Below are positions 24,046 through 31,413 of a stretch of 34,791 nt of DNA, one piece after another. Position 1 is the first letter of the stretch, and each line of letters opens with the position of its first letter. Location: IMG/VR virus record IMGVR_UViG_3300032278_000051, positions 1 through 34,791 of that record; one strand, given 5' to 3'. The position numbers and the translations under genes are program-made. Below the pieces are notes generated by a model, which saw nothing but the letters and a program-made list of their open reading frames with translations, was not told the DNA's origin and searched no databases. This DNA comes from a virus.

Positions 24046-24554
24046 TTATAGTCTCCTAAGCCCAGTCCTTCGCCGACCGCTTGGCACCACACCGGGTTGA
24101 ACCTGAAATTGTCCATGTCGCTGCAATATTGAATGGCTGGATCGATAGCCGGTCCTGGGCTGACCTTGTCGGCCAGTTCGAGAAATTGCGTGCCGGTCAG
24201 GTTGTCGATCTGGGCTTCGCGCAGGTCGCCTATCGGCAGGCGGACCGTGCCGAAATCTACCGTGGCCTCATTGCCGAGCCGGTCCGTCGATGCATACCCA
24301 AGCTGAAGTTGCACGAACTCCGTCTGCTCGACTGGACCGGGCAATTCCGCCTGAACTCCAAGCGCGATTTCTTCGATCAACATGCCAAGCTGCGTCATCG
24401 CCAGGGATTCTGCCACCATCTGTTGGCGCGCCTTGACCACAAGGTTCACGCCCTGCGCCTCGGCGGTCTGGATGTCCGCGCTCTGCTCTTCGAAACTCTC
24501 CGGCGAGCCGCAAGCCGCCAGCGCCAACGCTGCCACAGCTGTTGCCTTCTTCAC
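24042..24554 (-). CDS. Predicted prophage lipoprotein in the lysogeny operon, 170 aa
   Basis: The product begins with a GTG at 24554, preceded by a G-rich ribosome-binding site (GAGGGGG). It has a lipoprotein signal: two Lys, a hydrophobic Ala/Leu stretch and the lipobox Leu-Ala-Ala-Cys15. The mature part is helical at first (about 20-70) and has two Cys (144, 157) near the C-terminus that could form a disulfide. No family is recognised. It lies 11 bases after the repressor gene in the same direction, so it should be made in the lysogen. A role in surface change or exclusion of other phages is plausible but unproven. Confidence 0.75.
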   Translation of the reverse strand: MKKATAVAALALAACGSPESFEEQSADIQTAEAQGVNLVVKARQQMVAESLAMTQLGMLIEEIALGVQAELPGPVEQTEFVQLQLGYASTDRLGNEATVDFGTVRLPIGDLREAQIDNLTGTQFLELADKVSPGPAIDPAIQYCSDMDNFRFNPVWCQAVGEGLGLGDYN

Positions 24555-24565
24555 GTTGTGCCCCC

Positions 24566-25279
24566 TCAGACCTTTCTCACTATCGCCACCACGCGCCCGA
24601 TAAGATGCAATTCGTCGTCGTGGGCAACATCTTCGCTCACCGCCGGATTGTCCGAAAGGATTGCAATGCTGCCATCGGGGCGCGGCCGCAGCCGCTTCAC
24701 CATGCCCACGCCGCCGAAGCTGAAAGCCCAAATCTGGTCCGCAACGCGCAGCTGGTCTATGCTGCGGTCGATCATCATCTGGTCATTCGAACCGATGGTC
24801 GGCGCCATGCTGTCCCCCAGCCCTTCCGCGATGACCAAGTCTTCAGCCTTGGCCTTGGTATAGCGGCGGATGAATGACAGGGGGAACGGCTCGCTGATCA
24901 TCTCGGGATCGATGTTGTCGAGATAAGTTCCGCCCATGCCATAGGCCAAATCGAGAACCGGAATCTCGATGATACGGTCATTCATCAGCCCGCTGGAATT
25001 AGATGGTCGGGTCTGGGGACGCGGTGCATTTTCGAAGGCCGCATGGATCTCGAAGGCTTTGGTTCCTTCGGGCGGCTCGATCTGATCCGACGAGCCGGTC
25101 AAATAGCCCGGCGTTGTGCCGAGTTCTTCGGCGATCTTGTGCAAATGCTTGGAGCCCTGCCCTCGCCCGCTGACCAGCTTGTTGATCGCCGCCTGCGATA
25201 TGCCGACCCGACGTGCGAGTTCGCTTTGTGAAATTCCTCTCTCTTCGATGAGGAAGCGAAGGCGCCGTTCATCAATCAC
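24566..25279 (-). CDS. Lysogeny repressor, HTH plus S24 LexA-like domain
   Basis: The 237-residue protein has an N-terminal XRE-type helix-turn-helix (about 16-36: SQSELARRVGISQAAINKLVSG). Its C-terminal S24 domain has catalytic Ser157 (GDSM) and Lys195 (MVKRL). It should bind operators at 25327-25360 and keep the early operon off. In LexA-type proteins damage triggers self-cleavage at Ala-Gly. No exact Ala-Gly pair is visible before the Ser, only AYGMGG near 112-117, so the cleavage site is uncertain. The start is GTG at 25279. It is followed by the lipoprotein and small protein genes. Confidence 0.9.
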   Translation of the reverse strand: MIDERRLRFLIEERGISQSELARRVGISQAAINKLVSGRGQGSKHLHKIAEELGTTPGYLTGSSDQIEPPEGTKAFEIHAAFENAPRPQTRPSNSSGLMNDRIIEIPVLDLAYGMGGTYLDNIDPEMISEPFPLSFIRRYTKAKAEDLVIAEGLGDSMAPTIGSNDQMMIDRSIDQLRVADQIWAFSFGGVGMVKRLRPRPDGSIAILSDNPAVSEDVAHDDELHLIGRVVAIVRKV

Positions 25280-25326
25280 AGATTGGGCCTACAGCGATGC
25301 GCGGCGAACCGCGCTGCAATTTTGGT

Positions 25327-25360
25327 GTTGACCTGCTACAACTTTGGTTATAGCTACAAC
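25327..25360. promoter_or_regulatory. Repressor operators and early promoter region
   Basis: GTTG-N8-CAAC at 25327-25342 and the near-palindrome GTTATAGCTACAAC at 25347-25360 share the half-site GCTACAAC, exactly 18 bases apart. TTGACC (25328-25333) can be a -35 element with TAGCTA (25351-25356, 17-base spacer) or TATAGC (25349-25354) as -10, reading right into the Cro-like gene. The operators overlap this promoter. Confidence 0.6.
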
Positions 25361-25364
25361 GCCC

Positions 25365-25721
25365 ATGCCCCATATCACTCCCCATGAAGCACTCACTGCC
25401 GCAGTCGAGATAGCCGGCAGCCAAACCGCGCTGGCCGAAATCTGTGGCGTATCCCAGACCGCCGTCTGGAAATGGATACAAAGTTCGAAAAGAATGCCCG
25501 CCGAGTTCGTCCGCCTGGCCGAAGCTGCCACCGGCGTCTCGCGCCACGATCTGCGGCCCGACATTTATCCGCGCGAAACAATGACCGACCAAGCGGTCGG
25601 CCGCCGCTTCACGGGCGTTGATCAACGTGCGGACAGTGGTTTCCCCCATGCCGGTCACGATAGCCGCATCCACGCCGCTGACCATTTCAATCGGCGGGAA
25701 GAAATGAAGGCCGCACGATGA
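25365..25721 (+). CDS. YdaS/Cro-like DNA-binding regulator
   Basis: The 118-residue product has a helix-turn-helix of YdaS/Cro type (ALTAAVEIAGSQTALAEICGVSQTAVWKWIQ), followed by AEFVRLAEAATGVSRHDLRPDIYP. It faces the repressor across the operators, where Cro stands in other phages, and probably lowers repressor expression after induction. The C-terminal 45 residues are charged and not conserved in my recollection. The start is ATG 25365; a TTG at 25344 lies in the operator. It overlaps the next gene by four bases. Confidence 0.8.
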   Translation: MPHITPHEALTAAVEIAGSQTALAEICGVSQTAVWKWIQSSKRMPAEFVRLAEAATGVSRHDLRPDIYPRETMTDQAVGRRFTGVDQRADSGFPHAGHDSRIHAADHFNRREEMKAAR

Positions 25722-26164
25722 CCAAGCGGCGCGAACCTCTCACCTATCATGCCGCCCTCACCACCATAGCCGCGCGCATTGGCTGGGACCGCTGCGGCGC
25801 CCTCTGCGGCGTAACCGATCGGACGGTCCGCCTCTGGTCGGACCCGGATTGCGAGACCGAAATCCGCCTGATCGATGCCGAACGCCTCGATCGGGCATTC
25901 ATCTCTTCGGGCGGCGACCACGCACCGTTCCACCGCCTCTTTGCGCTTCGCGTCGAACTGGCCGCGAAAACTTGCGACGGCGATCTGGTGAGACACGCTG
26001 CCGACAGCGCGAAGGAAACCGGCGAAGCGGTTGCGGCGCTGCTGGAAGCCAGCGCCAAGGCCGACTGCCCCGAAATGCGGCGTCGGGCGAAGAAAGAAGT
26101 CCAGGAAGCAATCGATCGACTGACCGCCTCTCTGGCGGGATTGGGGGAAGACCATGAGCGGTGA
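25718..26164 (+). CDS. CII-like phage regulatory protein
   Basis: The 148-residue product starts with REPLTYHAALTTIAARIGWDRCGALCGVTDRTVRLWSDPD, which reads as a helix-turn-helix in the style of small CII-like regulators of related prophages. The rest is helical (AADSAKETGEAVAALLEASA). It is the second early gene, coupled by ATGA. It may steer the choice between lysis and lysogeny; its target is unknown. Confidence 0.65.
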   Translation: MTKRREPLTYHAALTTIAARIGWDRCGALCGVTDRTVRLWSDPDCETEIRLIDAERLDRAFISSGGDHAPFHRLFALRVELAAKTCDGDLVRHAADSAKETGEAVAALLEASAKADCPEMRRRAKKEVQEAIDRLTASLAGLGEDHER

Positions 26165-26537
26165 AGGTTCGGGATTGATAAAAGGTCCGCTGGTCGAAGC
26201 GCCGCTGCAGTTCCGTCTGCAGCCCGGCGGCCGGAAATCGGGCGCCAGCTGCTTTATGCTTTGCCCCAAATGCGACGCGCCGGCCTTCATCCGCCGGTCC
26301 GAACGCATGAGCGAACAGACCACCCAGATGACTTGCCATTGCACCGATTCCGGCTGCGGTCACATTTTCCGCGCCGACATCGTCTTCGTGCACACGCTGG
26401 TCGAAGGGAACATCGATCGGCCCGATCTGAACCTTGCGGTCTGTCCACGCGAGGAAGTCCCACATGTCCGGCCGCCGGCCGGCGAGCGCTACGAGGACGA
26501 ACCATCATTCTTCGGCGGGGACACCGCCGCCGCCTGA
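26154..26537 (+). CDS. ogr: Ogr/Delta-type late gene activator
   Basis: Cys37-x2-Cys40-x22-Cys63-x4-Cys68 has exactly the zinc-ligand spacing of P2 Ogr, and the surrounding pattern (CPKCDAPAFIRRS, CTDSGCGHIFRADIVFVHT) agrees. Ogr binds late promoters and recruits RNA polymerase. At 127 residues it is longer than P2 Ogr (72), with about 34 extra residues at the start and an acidic tail. Initiation at Met35 (26256) would give a P2-like start but has no ribosome-binding site. In P2 ogr follows D; here it sits early in the operon under repressor control. Confidence 0.85.
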   Translation: MSGEGSGLIKGPLVEAPLQFRLQPGGRKSGASCFMLCPKCDAPAFIRRSERMSEQTTQMTCHCTDSGCGHIFRADIVFVHTLVEGNIDRPDLNLAVCPREEVPHVRPPAGERYEDEPSFFGGDTAAA

Positions 26538-26760
26538 CCGGCGGACCCAGCCCATCAATCCGAAATTCGAACGCGGCAGCCACGACTCTGCCGAAGGGGG
26601 AGCCTTGCCAAAGTTTCACGAAATCCAAGACCCGATGGCCGCCAGGGCGCGGCGGCGGCGGCGGCAAGAATTCGTCTTCGTTGACCTGCCTTGCATCGCG
26701 CTGGGCGTCTACCTCGCCGCCTACATGGCGCTGGTCCTGATCGGAGCGGCCACGCGATGA
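26464..26760 (+). CDS. Small single-pass membrane protein
   Basis: The frame ends with a basic cluster (ARARRRRRQEF) and one hydrophobic segment (VDLPCIALGVYLAAYMALVLIG) near the C-terminus. Its stop overlaps the primase-helicase start (ATGA). The start is uncertain. ATG 26464 has GAGGA upstream but overlaps ogr in another frame. TTG 26605 has GGGGGAG upstream and avoids overlap, giving 51 residues. Codon use between 26540 and 26604 looks coding, which favours the longer form. Function unknown. Confidence 0.6.
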   Translation: MSGRRPASATRTNHHSSAGTPPPPDRRTQPINPKFERGSHDSAEGGALPKFHEIQDPMAARARRRRRQEFVFVDLPCIALGVYLAAYMALVLIGAATR

Positions 26761-29441
26761 ACCTGGCCGATGAAGTCATCAAGGCGCTGAAGCGCGATTT
26801 CGGTTTCAAGAAGACGCGCGGCGAATGGCTGCAGGAAGGCACCTGTCCGCAATGCAATAAGCGCGAAGCCTTTTGTGCGGCGAAGGAACCGAAGATCGTT
26901 CGCTGCGGCCGATCGGAGCGCTGCGGATGGGAAGACACCGTCCGCAACCTGCTGCCCGAACTGTTCGAAGACTGGTCGAACCGATTCCCGACCACCGAAG
27001 ACAATCCCGATGCGGCGGCCGAAGCCTACCTGGTCCACGAACGCGGGCTGGACATGCGATTCCTGCGCGGGAAATTCAGCCAGGAACTGTTCCGCGACCG
27101 TGACACCGGCCAGACTTCGGCGACCATCCGGTTCCCCATCACCGAAGACCTTCTGGGCGGCAGCTGGTGGGAACGCATCATCGACAAACCCGGCCGCTTT
27201 TCGAAGAAAGCGCACTTCAAGCCGCGCAGCAACTGGTCGGGCCATTGCTGGATGCCCAACGGCACCACGCTGTCGACGCTGGCCAAGGCCGATGAAATCT
27301 GGATTGCCGAAGGGATCTTCGACGCGGTCGCGCTGACCCAGGGCGCCAAGGTCGCGGCCGTCTCGAACATGTCGGTCAACCCCTACCCCGAACACTTCCT
27401 GAAGGCGCTGGCCGACCATCTGGCGGCTGAAGGTATTGCGAGCCGGCCCAGGCTGGTCTTCGCCTTCGATGTCGGCGCCGCCGGCGTCTTCTACACGAAG
27501 AAACACATCAAGCGGGCCTTCCGGGAAGGATGGCAGGCCACCGCCGCGCAGGTTCGCCCCGATGGAGAGGGCAGCAAGCTGGACTGGAATGATCTGCTGC
27601 TGCGCCAGCAGGCCTTCCAGGGCGCCGCCGAGGATGGCCCGCTGGGGCCGGCCGCGATCGCGACCTATCTGCACAACGGCGCGATAACGATCGCGGAAAC
27701 GCCGATGCAAAAGGCCCGGCTGATAGTCGACCGCGCGCAGTCGAAGGCGCGGGCAATTTCCAGCTTCGACATGCGCCACGGAAACCGGATTTTCTGGGTC
27801 CGCGTGAAGCACGATGACGACACCGGCGGGAACCAGATCGACCTGACCGAAATCGCGAATTGCGCCTTCCGGCTGCTCTATCGCGAGCGCGACGAAATCG
27901 CCGACGAAACCAATTACTTCCTGAAGATCGACTTCCCCGATCGCGCGGCCGAAGTGAAGGCGCGCTTTTCGTCGGCCGCCTGCGCCAACAGCGGCGAATT
28001 CAAAAAGCGGCTGATGGCCTTCGCCGGCATGTGGAGCGGCAGCGCCGAACAGCTGGACCGGCTGATGAAGAACCAGACCCGGCGGCTGAAGGTCGTCGAG
28101 CCCATCGGCTTCACCGGCTATTCCCAGGCGCATCGCGCATGGGTTCTGGGCGACCTGGCCGTTCACCAGGGCCGCGTCCTGAAGGTCAATTCCGAAAACT
28201 ATTTCGATGTCGGCAAGCATGCCGTGAAGCTGCGCAGCGCCGAACGGATGCTGTCGATCGACTATGACCCCGACCAGCTGAAGTTCGATTGGCTTGACGA
28301 TGTCTGGACCGCCTACGGCCCGCGCGGAATGATCGCCCTGGCCTTCTGGGTCATGTCGATTTTCGCGGTCCAGATACGCAAGCGCCACAAGTCCCTGGGT
28401 TTCCTGGAAATCACTGGTCCGCCGGGCTCCGGCAAGTCGACCCTGATCGAATTTCTTTGGAAGCTGATGGGGCGCGATTCCTATGAAGGATTCGACCCGA
28501 ACAAGGCCACGCGCGCCGCGCTGGCGCGCAACATGGTCAAGGTCGCGAACCTGCCGGTCGGTCTGATCGAAAGCGGGCGCGATGATGGCGGCAGGTCGCA
28601 TTCCCGCCAGTTCGACCCCAACGAATTGCTGGTCCTTTATAACGGCCGGTCGCCCCGATCGCTGGGTAAGAAGACCGGCGGCAATGAAACCGAGGAACCG
28701 CCCTTTCTGGGTTCCATCTACCTGGTCCAGAATGAACGCATCGACGCGATTCCGGCCGTGCTGGAACGGCTGATGTCGATGGCGATCGACAAGTCGCTTT
28801 GGGGACCGGGAACGAAGGAAGCGGCGCAGCGCCTGGAAGGCTGGCCGCTGGAAGAATGCAGCGGCACGATCGTTCATGTCGCGCGCAAGGAAAAACCGTT
28901 CCTCGAGTTCTTTTTCGATCGCTTCGCCCACCACGATGAAAACATGGGCAAGCGGGTCGAAGGCCTGACCAATGCCCGCCCGATCAAATGCCACAGCCAG
29001 CTGGCGGCCGCGATCGAAGCCCTGCCGAAGCTGTTCCCGAACTGTCGGCAGGAATGGGTCGAACAGACCATCGCCGAAGTCGATCGCATGGCGCTGGACC
29101 GCCAGCAGTCGGCCGGCGGCGATCACCCGCTGGTCAGCGATTTCTGGGAGAAGGTCGACTATCTGATCGGCCGCGAAAACGAGACGGACCACGCCGAAGG
29201 CAAGAGCCTTAACCGGCACCGCAAGGCCGATGATTTCCTGGCCATCAATCTGCCCGACTTCGAAGCGCGCTGTCGCCAGGCGGGCATTTTCCCGCCGCCG
29301 CTCGACCAGCTGAAGAAACTGCTGCGCGGCTCAAAGTCGCGCCGCTGGCTGGCGACGAAGGCGGTCAATCCGCCGATCGGCAAAGCCCAGCAATGCTGGA
29401 TCTTCGAACAGCCGCAAGCGGCGAAGGCGCCGATCATATGA
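26757..29441 (+). CDS. Primase-helicase-like replication protein (zinc finger, Toprim, P-loop)
   Basis: The 894-residue protein has an N-terminal zinc ribbon (Cys30, Cys33, Cys50, Cys56) of phage primase type. A Toprim-like region follows, with Glu185 in AEGIFDA and Asp238 in FDVGAAG, then KLDWNDLL. A C-terminal ATPase has Walker A GPPGSGKST (about 554-562). It should open and prime the phage origin. The usual second acidic residue of the Toprim DxD is Gly240 here. P2 instead uses the rolling-circle nuclease gpA, which is absent. The gene is coupled to neighbours by ATGA at both ends. Confidence 0.85.
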   Translation: MNLADEVIKALKRDFGFKKTRGEWLQEGTCPQCNKREAFCAAKEPKIVRCGRSERCGWEDTVRNLLPELFEDWSNRFPTTEDNPDAAAEAYLVHERGLDMRFLRGKFSQELFRDRDTGQTSATIRFPITEDLLGGSWWERIIDKPGRFSKKAHFKPRSNWSGHCWMPNGTTLSTLAKADEIWIAEGIFDAVALTQGAKVAAVSNMSVNPYPEHFLKALADHLAAEGIASRPRLVFAFDVGAAGVFYTKKHIKRAFREGWQATAAQVRPDGEGSKLDWNDLLLRQQAFQGAAEDGPLGPAAIATYLHNGAITIAETPMQKARLIVDRAQSKARAISSFDMRHGNRIFWVRVKHDDDTGGNQIDLTEIANCAFRLLYRERDEIADETNYFLKIDFPDRAAEVKARFSSAACANSGEFKKRLMAFAGMWSGSAEQLDRLMKNQTRRLKVVEPIGFTGYSQAHRAWVLGDLAVHQGRVLKVNSENYFDVGKHAVKLRSAERMLSIDYDPDQLKFDWLDDVWTAYGPRGMIALAFWVMSIFAVQIRKRHKSLGFLEITGPPGSGKSTLIEFLWKLMGRDSYEGFDPNKATRAALARNMVKVANLPVGLIESGRDDGGRSHSRQFDPNELLVLYNGRSPRSLGKKTGGNETEEPPFLGSIYLVQNERIDAIPAVLERLMSMAIDKSLWGPGTKEAAQRLEGWPLEECSGTIVHVARKEKPFLEFFFDRFAHHDENMGKRVEGLTNARPIKCHSQLAAAIEALPKLFPNCRQEWVEQTIAEVDRMALDRQQSAGGDHPLVSDFWEKVDYLIGRENETDHAEGKSLNRHRKADDFLAINLPDFEARCRQAGIFPPPLDQLKKLLRGSKSRRWLATKAVNPPIGKAQQCWIFEQPQAAKAPII

Positions 29442-29932
29442 CCGACGAACAGAACACCCGCCGCCGCGTCTGGGAGGGCATCGAATGCGAAGACCCGCCT
29501 GCGATGCGCCACGAATTCGACCAGCTGCTGCAGATGGCCGAAAAGATGCTGGACAGCCGCCGCAAGGGCTTCCCCGCCCTGGTCGCCGCCGGCGAGAAAT
29601 CCGAAGCCGACGCGCAGGCGGAAATCGCCCTTTTCGAAGACCTGGTCGCCGACTGGCGGTTCATCGCCAGCGCGGGAAGCGAAGGCGAGCCCGGCCGGCA
29701 TCACACCATCCCCGAACGCCGCCGCGCGCTCGACACGAGCCTGGCCACCATCGCCGACATCGCCGGCCAGCAGGGCGGCTTTTCGAAATCCCTGGGTCGC
29801 CAGGCGGGCGCGGTCATCGCGCTTCGCTGGCACCTGGAGCCTGGGCGCGATCAAGTCGCGCTGGCCAGGCTGACCCACCAGCTGCGCGCCGATGCGGCCG
29901 CAGCGCGCAACAGCAGGGAGCCTGCACAATGA
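29438..29932 (+). CDS. Unidentified early protein, 164 aa
   Basis: I do not recognise the product. It is predicted mostly helical, with an acidic first half (FDQLLQMAEKMLDSRRKG, AQAEIALFEDLVADW) and a more basic end. It has ATGA overlaps with the primase-helicase and with the next gene. The position suggests an early function in replication or host takeover. Confidence 0.7.
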   Translation: MTDEQNTRRRVWEGIECEDPPAMRHEFDQLLQMAEKMLDSRRKGFPALVAAGEKSEADAQAEIALFEDLVADWRFIASAGSEGEPGRHHTIPERRRALDTSLATIADIAGQQGGFSKSLGRQAGAVIALRWHLEPGRDQVALARLTHQLRADAAAARNSREPAQ

Positions 29933-30114
29933 AACCGATCAAACGAACACCCTTGGCTATCCACGCCCAGGACTGCCGCTGCAGCGGCTGCATCCGGTTC
30001 GCAGCCCGCGATCATCTGCGGGCCAGCGGATGGCGCCTCACACTGGCGGGCCTGGCTGCGATCTGGGCAGCGGCCGCCGTCTTCCTCGCCTGGATGACCT
30101 GGGGGGCAGCGTGA
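29929..30114 (+). CDS. Very small membrane protein with Cys cluster, 61 aa
   Basis: The product begins with a basic stretch containing Cys-x-Cys-x2-Cys (DCRCSGCIRF) and ends in one transmembrane segment (LTLAGLAAIWAAAAVFLAWMTW). The Cys group could bind metal on the inner face. It is coupled by ATGA to the gene before and by TGATG to the gene after. Function unknown. Confidence 0.65.
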   Translation: MKPIKRTPLAIHAQDCRCSGCIRFAARDHLRASGWRLTLAGLAAIWAAAAVFLAWMTWGAA

Positions 30115-30866
30115 TGGCACAGCCTGCGATCTACGAATGCGCCGCATGCGATGCGACCTTTCACGGCGGCCAGGATGCCATTCCGCACGGATGGCGGCGG
30201 GTCGAAGGGCGATTGACCTGCGGCGACTGCGCCCCGGTCGACCTGCCTTGTGCGCGCTCCGATGAACGCCTGATCGTCACGGAAACCAGCATGCCGCTGC
30301 TGTCGGGCGCCTATCTCGATCTGGCTGACCCGGATTGCAGCGTCGTTCAGCCGATCGACATCGCCGCCGGCCTGCGCCAGCCCCGCTTCAGCGCCCAGAC
30401 AAGCGGCTTCTACACCATCGCGCAGCACAGCCTGCTGGTCCTGCGCCTGGTTTCTCCGATCGCCCGGTCCCTGGGCGGCGAGAAGGCCCGGCAGCTGCGC
30501 CGATGCGCGCTGATGCACGACAGCGCCGAAGCGATCATCCACGACATCACCAGCCCGCTGAAGCGCCAGCTTCCCGATTATCGCGCGATCGAAGCCCGGT
30601 TCGAAGCGCGCCTGGCCGAGCGCTTCGGATGGTCATGGACCGATTTCCGCCGCGACACCGTCAAGCGAGCCGACCTGCAGGCGCTGGCGATCGAACAGCG
30701 CGATCTGATCGGCAGCACCGACGCCTGGCCGATTCTCGACCGCGTCGATCGCGACCAGCTGACCAGCATCAAGATCACCCGCTGCTGGCATCCCGACGAA
30801 GCGCAGGACCGCTTCCTGGGCGCCTTCGCGGACCTGTTTCCCAACGAAGAAAGGATGGCAGCATGA
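30114..30866 (+). CDS. YfdR-like HD phosphohydrolase with N-terminal zinc ribbon
   Basis: Residues 1-42 form a zinc ribbon (Cys9, Cys12, Cys36, Cys39). From about 60 onward the sequence follows the YfdR family of the E. coli CPS-53 prophage: FYTIAQHS (His105), ALMHDSAEA (His135, Asp136), ITSPLKRQLPDY, then VKRADLQALAIEQRDL (Asp187). These are metal ligands of an HD nucleotidase. A role in nucleotide turnover or in stopping host replication is plausible. The total length is 250 residues; E. coli YfdR has about 178, so the zinc ribbon looks like a fused extra domain. TGATG links it to the previous gene, ATGA to the next. Confidence 0.82.
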   Translation: MAQPAIYECAACDATFHGGQDAIPHGWRRVEGRLTCGDCAPVDLPCARSDERLIVTETSMPLLSGAYLDLADPDCSVVQPIDIAAGLRQPRFSAQTSGFYTIAQHSLLVLRLVSPIARSLGGEKARQLRRCALMHDSAEAIIHDITSPLKRQLPDYRAIEARFEARLAERFGWSWTDFRRDTVKRADLQALAIEQRDLIGSTDAWPILDRVDRDQLTSIKITRCWHPDEAQDRFLGAFADLFPNEERMAA

Positions 30867-31090
30867 CCATCAGAGAACAGCGCATCGCCGCGCAGGACCG
30901 CCGGCGCGACGAATTGGCCGAAATACGCATTCAGAGGCCGCTGACCGAAGCCGAGACGGCCGAGGAAGCGCGCCTGGAACGCTTGCTTCATGCGCGGGTC
31001 TGGCGGGCCGCCCAGATCGAAGAACAGCGCCGCCTGGACGCCGCGATCGCGGCGCGAACCGAGCAGCCCAAAATCGAGGAATTCGCATGA
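30863..31090 (+). CDS. Small coiled-coil protein, 75 aa
   Basis: The product is highly charged and helical throughout (REQRIAAQDRRRDELAEI, AEEARLERLLHARVWRAA). No family is recognised. ATGA overlaps on both sides place it firmly in the early operon. Confidence 0.6.
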   Translation: MTIREQRIAAQDRRRDELAEIRIQRPLTEAETAEEARLERLLHARVWRAAQIEEQRRLDAAIAARTEQPKIEEFA

Positions 31091-31413
31091 TGATGACCAC
31101 CGCCCAGAAGATTCCGCGGCTTCGGATGGGCCGCTTCACCGAAATGGCGCAGACCGAAGTCACGAATGTCGGCGTCCGCGTCGAAGACCGCGCCGCCTTC
31201 CTGGCCGTCATCCACCGGCGCGAAGACCTGATCGCCAACGCGCGCAAGGCACCGCGCGGCCGATCGGCGCGCGCGGCCGAGGTCGCCAGCTTCGCGCTGG
31301 CCGCCAGGGAAAACCTGGTCGACGGGCAGCGCGCCACCGCGATCGAAAACCTGGAAACCGCTGCCGCCCTGGCGATCGCTGCGATTGCCGAACTGAAGGG
31401 GCAAGGCCGATGA
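31087..31413 (+). CDS. Unidentified early protein, 108 aa
   Basis: The product is helical, rich in Ala and Arg, with no recognised motif. It begins with three consecutive ATG codons at 31087-31095, so the exact start may be any of these. It overlaps its neighbours by four bases at each end. Confidence 0.6.
   Translation: MMMTTAQKIPRLRMGRFTEMAQTEVTNVGVRVEDRAAFLAVIHRREDLIANARKAPRGRSARAAEVASFALAARENLVDGQRATAIENLETAAALAIAAIAELKGQGR

Noticed and set aside
25365-25721. YdaS-type toxin-antitoxin pair
   Set aside because: YdaS-like proteins can be antitoxins, but position opposite the repressor and the following CII-like gene fit a Cro role; no YdaT-like partner is seen.
26721-29219. Very long open frame on the minus strand (832 codons) opposite the primase-helicase
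   Set aside because: It is the mirror of a well-supported gene. GC-rich codons with G/C third positions leave the opposite frame free of stops; the product has no family features.
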